10,234 bases of DNA from Perkinsus olseni (lineage: Eukaryota > Perkinsozoa > Perkinsida > Perkinsidae): assembly GCA_013115135.1 (NCBI GenBank), contig JABANP010000965.1, forward strand, positions 1-10,234, written 5' to 3'. The notes below the pieces were generated by a model. That model was not told where the DNA came from and did no database searches. It saw only the letters and a program-made list of their open reading frames with translations. Position numbers and translations under genes: made by a program. Shown piece after piece: positions 1 to 7,419 of this stretch. The number at the start of each line of letters is the position of its first letter. The first letter of the stretch is position 1.

Positions 1-3000
1 ACGACCACGACGACCACGACCACGACGACCACGACTACTACGACCACGACCACGACGACCACAACCACTACGACCACGACGACCACGACTACTACGACCA
101 CGACGACCACGACGACCACGACTACTACGACCACGAGCACGACGACCACGACTACTACGACCACGACTACTACGACTACTACGACCACGACGACCACAAC
201 TACGACGACCACGACGACCACAACTACGACGACCACGACGACCACAACTACGACGACCACGACGACCACAACTACTACAACCACGACGACCACAACTACT
301 ACAACCACGACGACCACGACCACTACGACCACAACTACTACAACCACGACGACCACAACTACTACGACCACAACTACTACGACCACGACGACCACAACTA
401 CGACGACCACGACGACCACGACGACAACTACTACGACGACCACGACCACAACTACTACGACCACGACGACCACAACTACTACGACCACGACGACCACAAC
501 TACTACGACCACGACGACCACAACTACTACTACGACTACGACGACTACTACGACTACAACTACGACTACTCCGACCACGACTACTCCGACCACGACTACT
601 ACGACCACGACTACTACGACCACGACTACTACGACCACGACTACTACGACCACGACTACTACAACCACGACTACTACGACCACGACTACTACGACCACGA
701 CTACTACAACCACGACTACTACAACTACTACAACCACGACTACTACGACCACGACTACTACGACCACGACTACTACAACTACTACGACTACAACTACTAC
801 GACTACAACTACTACGACCACGACTACTACGACCACGACTACTACAACTACTACGACTGCAACTACTACGACTACGACTACTACGACTACGACTACGACC
901 ACGACGACTACGACCACGACTACTACGACCACGACTACTACGACCACGACTACTACAACCACGACGACCACAACTACTACAACCACGACTACTACGACCA
1001 CTACGACCACAACTACTACGACCACGACGACCACAACTACTACGACCACGACTACTACAACTACTACGACTACAACTACTACGACTACGACCACGACGAC
1101 TACGACCACGACTACTACGACCACGACTACTACGACGACTACTACAACCACGACGACCACAACTACTACGACCACGACTACTACGACCACTACGACCACA
1201 ACTACTACGACCACGACGACCACAACTACTACGACCACGACTACTACAACCACGACGACCACAACTACTACGACCACGACTACTACGACCACTACGACCA
1301 CAACTACTACGACCACGACGACCACAACTACTACGACCACGACTACTACAACCACTACGACGACCACAACTACTACGACCACGACGACCACAACCACTAC
1401 GACCACGACTACTACGACCACGACGACCACAACTACGACGACCACGACGACCACGACCACAACTACTACGACTACGACGACCACAACTACGACGACCACA
1501 ACGACCACAACTACTACGACCACGACGACCACGACCACAACTACTACGACTACGACGACCACAACTACTACGACCACAACCACGATTACTACAACTACGA
1601 CGACCACAACTACTACTGACCACGCTACTGACCACAACTACTACGACTACTACGACCACCACGACTACTACGACCACAACTACTACGACCACAACTACTA
1701 CGACCACGACGACCACAACTACTACGACCACAACTACTACGACCACGACGACCACGACGACCACAACTACTACGATCACGACGACCACAACTACTACGAT
1801 CACGACGACCACAACTACTACGATCACGACGACCACAACTACTACGATCACGACGACCACAACTACTACGACCACGACGAGCACAACTACGACGACCACG
1901 ACTAATACGACCACCACGACTACCACAACTAGTACGACCACCACGAGCACAACTACTACGACCACGACGACCACGACGAGCACAAGTACGACGACCACGA
2001 CTAATACGACCACCACGGCGACCACAACTACTACGACCACGACGACCACGACGAGCACAAGTACGACGACCACGACTAATACGACCACCACAACGACCAC
2101 GACTAATACGACCACCACAACGACCACAACTAATACGACCACCACAACGACCACAACTACGACGACCACCACAACGACCACAACTACGACGACCACGACC
2201 ACTACATTAAACGCCACATCAACCACGACGACCACAACTACTTCGACTACTACTACGACAAGCACTACGACAGCTACTACGACAGCCACTACATCGACCA
2301 TCGCCACTTCACGTTCTACGGCACCTACAACCACCGCGAATACCACTGCTTCGACGATCACTACAGCAGCCGATTGCAAGGATGCGGACGAGTTCTGTGC
2401 CTCCATATCTCCGCACTCTTTCTGTATGACGTATAAGCTACCAAATGTATGTCATGGTACTGATGTTCCGTGCAGCTGCGATGGGAAGTCAACCACGTCA
2501 ACCGAGAGGCCCACGACCACCACTACCACTCCGAGTACGACCACTGTTGCTTCAACTGCGACCAGCAGCACTTCAACTGTTTCTACACAGCCGTCCACGG
2601 TAACATCAACCACCACTATGAGCCCTGCCACTACGTCTACGACAGTAACAACAACAGCTTCCTCGACTACTCTGATCATCACGACACCATCGACCACCTT
2701 GACCAGTACCACTTCTACCGCGGAGTCTTCAACAGCCTCGACTACAGCAAGTACTCCAACTGATTGCGAGGAAGCGGACGAGTTCTGTGCCTCTATATCT
2801 CCGAACTCTTTCTGTATGACATATAAGCTCCCGCATGTATGTCATGGTACTGATGTTCCGTGCAGCTGTGATAAACAGCCGACCACGTTGACAGATGGTA
2901 CCAGAACCACTACTACCACATCCACGACAGGTACAACATCAACTACCGCTTCTAGTACTAGTACTGCTGCTTCTACCACAACATCGACTACTACAGAAGC

Positions 3001-4282
3001 TACTACTCCAATATCAACTCCTACAATTGTGACGTCCTCGACCACATTAACCTCCACGAGCTCTGCTGCCGAAGTTACTACCACGACTCCCACTTCAACC
3101 TCCACGAGCTCGGCCGCGGTAACTACTACCACCGAAACTGCTACAACTTCTGCTTCAACAACTTCCACTAGTTCGCCATCAACAACTACCTCTGGTGTTC
3201 CTGATTGCACTCAGGCTGATGCCTACTGTGATTCTATTATTCCGGGCTCGTATTGCAAGTACTGGAGTAATCCTAGTACTTGTCAGAGCGACCGGCGCCT
3301 TGTTGGGAACAGTGACATTCGTCAGCTCACTGACAATATACCGTGCTACTGTGGCCAGTCACCAACGACAGCCAGCACTGCAACCAGCACTACATCTACC
3401 ACGACACCAACTGAAGCTGCCACCAGCAGCACTACCGCTCCTACCGGTGGTCCGGTCACTAGTACTATGTCGACCAGTAGCGCTCTTCGCACATCAACCT
3501 CCACAGGCTCTGCTGCCGAAGTTACTACCACGTCTCCCACTTCAACCTCCACGAGCTCGGCCGCGGTAACTACTACCACCGAAACTGCTACAACTTCTGC
3601 TTCAACAACTTCCACTAGTTCGCCATCAACAACTACCTCTGGTGTTCCTGATTGCACTCAGGCTGATGCCTACTGTGATTCTATTATTCCGGGCTCGTAT
3701 TGCAAGTACTGGAGTAATCCTAGTACTTGTCAGAGCGACCGGCGCCTTGTTGGAAACAGTGACATTCGTCAGCTCACTGACAATATACCGTGCTACTGTG
3801 GCCAGTCACCAACGACAGCCAGCACTGCAACCAGCACTACATCTACCACGACACCAATTGAAGCTGCCACCAGCAGCACTACCGCTCCTACCGGTGGTCC
3901 GGTCACTAGTACTATGTCGACCAGTAGCGCTCTTCGCACATCAACCTCCACAGGCTCTGCTGCCGAAGTTACTACCACGTCTCCCACTCCAACCTCCACG
4001 AGCTCGGCCGCGGTAACTACTACCACCGAAACTGCTACAACTTCTGCTTCAACAACTTCCACTAGTTCGCCATCAACAACTACCTCTGGTGTTCCTGATT
4101 GCACTGAGGCCGATGCTTACTGTGATTCGATCATTCCTGGTTCATATTGCAAGTACTGGCAACATCCCAGTACGTGTCAAAGTGACCGCCGTTTAAATGG
4201 GAGAAGTAATGCCCGACAACTCACTGACAACATACGATGCGTTTGTGGTGAGTCTACTACTAGCACGATAAATGCCGACTAG
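1..4282 (+). CDS. Secreted mucin-like protein: giant poly-Thr tract plus five six-Cys modules; 5' partial, one frame break
   Basis: The 3' part of a very large gene I do not recognise. From the left edge to about 2290 almost every codon is Thr. A Ser/Thr-rich region with five six-cysteine modules follows, beginning at 2372, 2762, 3203, 3650 and 4097, and a TAG stop lies at 4280-4282. The start lies upstream. The first ATG in the downstream frame, at 2426, falls inside the first module after its third cysteine, so it cannot be the real start. Thr is read in frame 1 up to 1617 and in frame 2 after 1618, so one base is gained; frame 1 alone would stop at TAA 1903-1905. Dense Ser/Thr suggests heavy O-glycosylation, and the paired cysteines suggest disulfide-bonded extracellular modules. 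The C-terminus has no hydrophobic tail, so a GPI or membrane anchor is unlikely. A secreted or cell-coat role is inference. Confidence 0.75.
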   Translation, partial: RPRRPRPRRPRLLRPRPRRPQPLRPRRPRLLRPRRPRRPRLLRPRARRPRLLRPRLLRLLRPRRPQLRRPRRPQLRRPRRPQLRRPRRPQLLQPRRPQLLQPRRPRPLRPQLLQPRRPQLLRPQLLRPRRPQLRRPRRPRRQLLRRPRPQLLRPRRPQLLRPRRPQLLRPRRPQLLLRLRRLLRLQLRLLRPRLLRPRLLRPRLLRPRLLRPRLLRPRLLQPRLLRPRLLRPRLLQPRLLQLLQPRLLRPRLLRPRLLQLLRLQLLRLQLLRPRLLRPRLLQLLRLQLLRLRLLRLRLRPRRLRPRLLRPRLLRPRLLQPRRPQLLQPRLLRPLRPQLLRPRRPQLLRPRLLQLLRLQLLRLRPRRLRPRLLRPRLLRRLLQPRRPQLLRPRLLRPLRPQLLRPRRPQLLRPRLLQPRRPQLLRPRLLRPLRPQLLRPRRPQLLRPRLLQPLRRPQLLRPRRPQPLRPRLLRPRRPQLRRPRRPRPQLLRLRRPQLRRPQRPQLLRPRRPRPQLLRLRRPQLLRPQPRLLQLRRPQLLLTTLLTTTTTTTTTTTTTTTTTTTTTTTTTTTTTTTTTTTTTTTTTTTTTTTTITTTTTTTITTTTTTTITTTTTTTITTTTTTTTTTSTTTTTTTNTTTTTTTTSTTTTSTTTTTTTTTTSTSTTTTTNTTTTATTTTTTTTTTTSTSTTTTTNTTTTTTTTNTTTTTTTTNTTTTTTTTTTTTTTTTTTTTTTTTLNATSTTTTTTTSTTTTTSTTTATTTATTSTIATSRSTAPTTTANTTASTITTAADCKDADEFCASISPHSFCMTYKLPNVCHGTDVPCSCDGKSTTSTERPTTTTTTPSTTTVASTATSSTSTVSTQPSTVTSTTTMSPATTSTTVTTTASSTTLIITTPSTTLTSTTSTAESSTASTTASTPTDCEEADEFCASISPNSFCMTYKLPHVCHGTDVPCSCDKQPTTLTDGTRTTTTTSTTGTTSTTASSTSTAASTTTSTTTEATTPISTPTIVTSSTTLTSTSSAAEVTTTTPTSTSTSSAAVTTTTETATTSASTTSTSSPSTTTSGVPDCTQADAYCDSIIPGSYCKYWSNPSTCQSDRRLVGNSDIRQLTDNIPCYCGQSPTTASTATSTTSTTTPTEAATSSTTAPTGGPVTSTMSTSSALRTSTSTGSAAEVTTTSPTSTSTSSAAVTTTTETATTSASTTSTSSPSTTTSGVPDCTQADAYCDSIIPGSYCKYWSNPSTCQSDRRLVGNSDIRQLTDNIPCYCGQSPTTASTATSTTSTTTPIEAATSSTTAPTGGPVTSTMSTSSALRTSTSTGSAAEVTTTSPTPTSTSSAAVTTTTETATTSASTTSTSSPSTTTSGVPDCTEADAYCDSIIPGSYCKYWQHPSTCQSDRRLNGRSNARQLTDNIRCVCGESTTSTINAD
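1150..1353 (+). repeat. Exact 102-bp tandem duplication within the Thr array
   Basis: Positions 1150-1251 and 1252-1353 are identical by direct reading, each being 34 Thr codons. A slightly diverged third copy starts at 961. This shows recent unequal exchange or slippage of long blocks on top of the basic triplet array. Confidence 0.85.
1609..1641 (+). other. One-base frame break in the Thr array
   Basis: Three ACT codons (1609-1617) in frame 1 are followed by a G at 1618, after which ACC and ACG codons resume in frame 2. Two Leu codons (1625-1630) also interrupt the array here. Downstream the Thr frame stays in frame 2 through the cysteine modules. Either a base was inserted in the genome or the read or assembly is wrong. 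No GT...AG intron is possible at this point because the surrounding array contains no GT. Confidence 0.8.
1775..1870 (+). repeat. 24-bp tandem repeat, four copies (Ile + seven Thr)
   Basis: ATC codons at 1775, 1799, 1823 and 1847 are each followed by the same seven Thr codons. Each unit is eight codons. The same 24-bp period recurs in the Thr array at the right end of the window. Confidence 0.85.
2372..2482 (+). other. Six-Cys module 1, short type (37 residues)
   Basis: The module opens with Asp-Cys and has spacing C-x6-C-x8-C-x8-C-x6-C-x-C. It lies in the same frame as the modules downstream and directly follows the Thr-rich tract. I do not recognise the fold from known families. Six cysteines with a closing C-x-C suggest three disulfides. 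A start call at 2426 would cut this module in half. Confidence 0.8.
2762..2872 (+). other. Six-Cys module 2, short type (37 residues)
   Basis: It has the same cysteine spacing as module 1 and differs at only a few residues (for example Lys-Asp to Glu-Glu after the first Cys). It begins exactly 390 bp (130 codons) after module 1, pointing to an older duplication of module plus linker. Confidence 0.8.
3203..3355 (+). other. Six-Cys module 3, long type (51 residues)
   Basis: The spacing is C-x6-C-x8-C-x8-C-x20-C-x-C. It matches the short type except for 14 extra residues between the fourth and fifth cysteines, a segment rich in Arg, Asp, Asn and Gln. The extra segment stays in frame and carries no GT-AG intron signature, so it reads as a true loop insertion. 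Confidence 0.8.
3650..3802 (+). other. Six-Cys module 4, long type (51 residues)
   Basis: It lies 447 bp after module 3 and encodes the same 51 residues; one synonymous G-to-A difference is visible within it. It is a recent tandem copy. Confidence 0.85.
4097..4249 (+). other. Six-Cys module 5, long type, diverged
   Basis: It lies 447 bp after module 4 with all six cysteines kept. It differs at about nine of 51 residues, including Ser-Asn to Gln-His after the Tyr-Trp pair and Pro to Arg before the fifth Cys, and at many silent sites. Only ten residues follow it before the stop. Confidence 0.85.
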
Positions 4283-4898
4283 ATTCTCCGTTAGAAACGA
4301 TTTTCTTCTTCCAATTAATTATTCGACTCTGCTCAACTTCAAGAGTGACAAAGCATAGCTAGATTGATAATTTGACAGTAAGTTATTCCCTACATTTAGT
4401 TGCCTGAGTAGTTGAGTTCGGAGTTCGGGAGGTAACTAGCCGGCAACAATCCGTTGCGTTACTCTAGTTCTCGGCGGTCATCTTTGTCTTGGCTCTGATA
4501 ATGATCGAGGCCCTTTGCAGCTTTCAGAGGTATCAGGTTTCGCCTCTCTGTATTTGACTGCCTCGTCATTTGATGTCCTTCGGAGAGACGTTCAAGTGGG
4601 GAGTGGTCTATTCTCGAGGATATCGCTAGACTTTCGAGGCGTCGCCAAGAAGATGCTATTTAGAGCTCTTACACACTCGTCATTCTATCCCGAGGTGCGA
4701 CCATATTGTTCGGAGTAGAGTACTCCCGCTTTTGACTAACACGAAAGGCATTCTCTCATGTCGTGAGACAGCGGTCGTTTAGTTCACAACGAAGACAATA
4801 TTAAAGAAGAGTAGCAACAGCAGATTCGATGCGGCTGAAGAAGAAACACCACAATCATTTATAGAACCGATTGCTCGGTGTCACAAAATGATCATCAT
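4283..4898. other. Intergenic stretch with no recognised gene
   Basis: This spans from the mucin stop codon to the left inverted repeat. The longest open stretch is plus-strand 4440-4718 (93 codons, no ATG); it has no motif I know. A pyrimidine-rich CAG at 4518-4520 could serve as a 3' splice site, but there is no other support for an exon. The mucin gene's 3' UTR presumably lies here; I see no clear polyadenylation signal. Confidence 0.5.
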
Positions 4899-5069
4899 AA
4901 AGCAACGGGAGTCAAATCGAGGTGCAGCCCGCTCGTAGATACGCACACGGTAGTGAACCTAGACGCGAGCTCGCTTTCAGAGGCACCTCCAACGTACCAT
5001 CGGTATATCCGATCGCTCTGAACCGTTCATGTCACAAGATCACGGTAGCATTATGCGTAGGCTTGACGT
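4899..5069 (+). repeat. Left arm of a ~171-bp near-perfect inverted repeat
   Basis: This is the reverse complement of 7420-7591. Reading the two against each other I see one substitution and one single-base indel. The match begins and ends abruptly at both sides. The arm contains the 10-bp palindrome GCGAGCTCGC. It ends 25 bp from the stop codon of the minus-strand RING reading frame. Confidence 0.92.
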
Positions 5070-5094
5070 GAAGGCTTCCCAGCCTCCCTCCATA

Positions 5095-5446
5095 TTAGTG
5101 CAACATTGTGAACTCCTCCCGACAAATGTAGCATGACTTTCCTGCGACTACAATATCCTTGGCACATCCCTGACAGGGGCCACCGTGTTCACACGGTAGT
5201 AGTATCTGAGGAAAGAATAGTATGAAAATTGCTTCTACACTTGACTTATTCGCGTACTTTCAGTTACAATTTTACGCGTAGTTACAGTGACGTATGTTAC
5301 ACTGATGCTGCATCAGCCTTGGTTGCCCGAGAATTGCTGCATTTTTGCCTCTTCTCTGTATAAGTTTCCAGTCTGAGGGCGTCTCTCAGGAATCCTGGGT
5401 CAGGTTCAGGCCTGAAAATCTTATGGATGAACTTCACCCGCTCGTT
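5095..5446 (-). CDS. C-terminal exons of a RING-finger protein (5' incomplete, one zinc ligand lost)
   Basis: Read on the minus strand, 5446-5303 is open (48 codons). A 97-bp intron follows, then exon 5205-5095 ending in TAA (5097-5095). The last exon encodes Leu-Leu-Pro-Cys-Glu-His-Gly-Gly, then C-x2-C, ten residues, and C-x2-C-Arg: ligands 3 to 8 of a C3HC4 RING, with spacing C-x-H-x3-C-x2-C-x10-C-x2-C. The upstream exon supplies ligand 1 (Cys, 5341-5339), but the position of ligand 2 is Ser (TCT, 5332-5330), one base from TGT. RING domains of this kind usually recruit E2 enzymes as ubiquitin ligases. Losing a first-site zinc ligand suggests decay or an atypical RING. The upstream limit is uncertain: the exon may begin at 5411 after a TTTTCAG acceptor. 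The gene points towards the left inverted-repeat arm. Confidence 0.65.
5206..5302 (-). other. Predicted 97-bp phase-0 intron in the RING gene
   Basis: The donor GTGTAA begins at 5302 and the acceptor is TTCTTTCCTCAG ending at 5206, with a good pyrimidine tract. Splicing joins Ala-Ser to Ile-Leu-Leu-Pro-Cys and puts ligand 1 and the RING core in one frame with normal RING spacing. The intron contains in-frame stops (TAA right after the donor), so read-through would not make the RING. Confidence 0.6.
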
Positions 5447-5832
5447 TTATTAACCGCGTGATCTCCACATAATCTCAAGCAGAGGTTTCGACGGAAGGCC
5501 CATAGAGTGCCGGCTCCTTTCCACTCGTGATGGAAAGGAGGGTCACGAGAGGCAGCGGGACAGGCGAGTACGAGAAAGCGTGGATAAGTGGCGGACGGCA
5601 CGAGTTTTCCTCGTTGATGTCTTCTGTGGTTTGAAGAAGTTTCTGGCACGATGTCTAGGCTATAGCTAGTACCGTGTGCTTGCGTTGTCAATTTGTTCGA
5701 GCCTATCAGTACCACCCAAATGTGGAAATCAGGAAATGGCGCGAATTGGGATGAATCAGTCCGCGCTGTACGCTTGGCCAGCTCACGATTCCGCCGCACG
5801 TATGGCAAACGATTCAGAATAACACAGCTCAC
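5434..5832 (-). other. Open stretch upstream of the RING exons; possible exon, unrecognised
   Basis: This is a 132-codon open frame on the minus strand, between the RING exons and a further candidate exon. It is rich in Arg, Ser and Pro and has no motif I recognise. Its end overlaps the region where the RING frame opens, in a different frame, so a splice would be needed to connect them; I could not find a convincing one. It may be chance. Confidence 0.15.
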
Positions 5833-6014
5833 ACAACATTTTTTAATCTTGCGAAAACGTGATTCAGCGTAAGAAGAATCTCAACGAGAGCGTGATGACG
5901 GCCAGCACATCGTCTGGACTGCCCACACATACGCGGAATCAGGTACTCCGAGTCACGCGGGCTCTCATCGCAATTCTTCATTCACGACCCCGGTCGTTCA
6001 GGTCCGCAGGAACA

Positions 6015-6197
6015 TCAGCATTCACAATTCCATTGATGCTCTAATCTCGGTAGGCGGTGCGGTGCATAATGTGTACGATCGGGACTTTCATCGACGACAA
6101 AGTCGTGGCCACCCGCAGCTACAATTGCCTGATGTGTGTTATTCGAATGCGGCCCGTCGTTGGCGGGGGCGTCGTTGAGGGACAACTGAGCTACCAT
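6015..6197 (-). other. Possible 5' exon of a minus-strand gene starting at ATG 6197
   Basis: From ATG (6197-6195) the minus strand is open for 60 codons. The composition looks like coding sequence: Asn, Asp, His and Ala-Gly rich, with Gly-Gly-His-Asp-Phe-Val-Val-Asp in the middle. It lies upstream of, and in the same direction as, the RING exons, so it could be a first exon of that gene. A donor in the run-out (GTGAAT at about 6024) is possible. I do not recognise the sequence and cannot prove the link. Confidence 0.25.
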
Positions 6198-6951
6198 TAG
6201 TCCCTTCGCTCTATGGACTACTGGTCAGTCCAGCCTGGACTCGATGTACGGTGTTAAAACCTGCCTTGAAGACAGCACAAGAGGAGAATAGAGAGGGCAG
6301 CAGGGTGTCACCCCAGCAGACCCTGTACGAATAGATTTAATTCAAACACCAGACACGGTTTAGTTGAGAACGCGGTGGGAATAATCGTTCGATGATAGTG
6401 AGTACCTACTACATAGTCGAGCAACGAGTGTACAATGCTTGGGTGTGATTGAAGTATCGTATACTAAGTTGCATAGTAATCGCTTCAAGACCTTCTCAGA
6501 GCGACATTTCACAGAACGACAGGAGGTACTCTGACCTCGTTCTACCGTCACTCATGGCTAGAGTCCCCAGGCCGGGATGAGGGATGATGCGCATGTGTTT
6601 CGCGTGCCGATTAAATTGGTCTGGACTTTATGCAATTTCTCTGAGGTTTTACCAATACGGTCTGGGCTTTATTTAATTTGGCCTGGAAATGCGTACATTC
6701 GAGGCTATGCTGGATGAAGAATGGGCCACAACGGACCTCCATGGGGTGACTGTAGGACAGCCGATAGATCCAACCCCTTGTAGAGCGAGAAGATGTGCAC
6801 CACCTCTGCAAAGCTTAGCGTTGCAGATGGCGAGGTTCCAAGCACCCATGCCATTCCCACGGCCTGCTAGAGAAGGATGACACTTAGTTACGAGTAACTC
6901 CCACATGACTCAGGTTTTCCGCTTCGCACTGTCGTGTAGTTTCACATATAA
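6198..6951. other. Interior of the inverted-repeat segment with no recognised gene
   Basis: Short open frames occur on both strands (for example plus 6689-6880, starting at ATG, 63 codons with two clustered Cys) but none shows a motif I know. A short imperfect direct repeat of 21 bp (6618-6638 and 6659-6679, three mismatches, built around GGTCTGG and CTTTAT) lies just upstream of that frame. No RNA gene was seen. Confidence 0.4.
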
Positions 6952-7290
6952 AAGGCCGAGTGTGATGAGGATAGGAACACGCGGCTTATTGAACATCACC
7001 GGCAGGCAGACGGTCATCATAAGCAACTGGCGCCGTTTAGCTGTACAGCGCGATCTAAACGAAGACTTTTGCTTGAGTACTACCCTGAGGGTCGACCAGT
7101 TGTGCACGACAACGACGATCTTCTACCCGAGGAGATGCGTTTGAGCTCGTGCACGCGTTGTTTCGAGGCTGGAAGGCTCAATTGTCGCGTTTGTCTAACA
7201 ATACTCTTGTCACAAGACTTAGGTCTCCCCGATAAGTCTCGCGAATTTGGGAGAAAAACAAGGCAATTGTACACGCGGTCATCTCAGTAG
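6952..7290 (+). CDS. Unrecognised reading frame with a C-x2-C-x6-C-x2-C knuckle; start unknown
   Basis: Frame 1 is open from just after a TAA at 6949-6951 to TAG 7288-7290 (112 codons). It has no ATG, so it would have to be a 3' exon or a relic. The product is highly charged, with His-His-Arg and Lys-Arg-Arg clusters. At 7156-7197 it has Cys-Thr-Arg-Cys, six residues, then Cys-Arg-Val-Cys, a spacing usual for zinc knuckles and ribbons. It points towards the right inverted-repeat arm and ends 129 bp from it, mirroring the RING exons on the left. A competing open frame (6905-7144, ATG start) overlaps it, so the assignment is uncertain. Confidence 0.35.
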   Translation, partial: KAECDEDRNTRLIEHHRQADGHHKQLAPFSCTARSKRRLLLEYYPEGRPVVHDNDDLLPEEMRLSSCTRCFEAGRLNCRVCLTILLSQDLGLPDKSREFGRKTRQLYTRSSQ

Positions 7291-7419
7291 GCGCTGGAAA
7301 AGTTGGCATCACATCGGGGCGAGAAGACTGATGAAAAGGGTGGTATTGGAGATTGTGAGCGCGGAGGACTGAACAACAGAGTCCCCACTGATGTTGGGGA
7401 AAGGGGAATCGGAGATTAA

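Larger units (their letters stand above)
1..2290 (+). repeat. (ACN)n array encoding near-pure poly-threonine
   Basis: All four Thr codons are mixed, so this is not a simple one-triplet microsatellite. In positions 1-1617 (539 codons) I count only five non-Thr codons: Ser at 136, Pro at 571 and 586, Ala at 859 and Ile at 1585. Impurities rise towards the 3' end, with Ile, Asn, Ser and Ala, before the first cysteine module. Triplet phase holds for more than 530 codons, which fits a translated sequence changed mainly by whole-codon slippage. Repeats of 24 and 102 bp are visible inside. Confidence 0.9.
3047..4105 (+). repeat. 447-bp tandem repeat (linker + six-Cys module), two full copies and a partial third
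   Basis: Units are 3047-3493, 3494-3940 and 3941 to about 4105. By eye the first two differ at only six positions in 447. The third matches unit 2 with one difference over its linker and then diverges sharply at 4106, inside module 5. The period of 149 codons keeps the reading frame. This shows recent duplication or gene conversion of the linker and module block. Confidence 0.9.

Noticed and set aside
1..1620. CRISPR array or telomere-like satellite
   Set aside because: There is no constant repeat with unique spacers, and the triplet Thr phase holds for hundreds of codons into an evident protein-coding region.
3281..3343. The extra 14 residues in the long modules as an unspliced intron
   Set aside because: There is no GT-AG pair at the boundaries, the insert keeps the frame in all three copies, and module 5 shows many replacements without any stop.
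2426..4282. Taking ATG 2426 as the start of the cysteine-module gene
   Set aside because: It lies inside the first six-Cys module after its third Cys, and the same frame with a Thr-rich sequence is open far upstream.
4890..4898. Target-site duplication flanking the inverted repeat
   Set aside because: The nine bases left of the element (GATCATCAT) do not match those to its right (CAAGTGAGA), nor do shorter windows.
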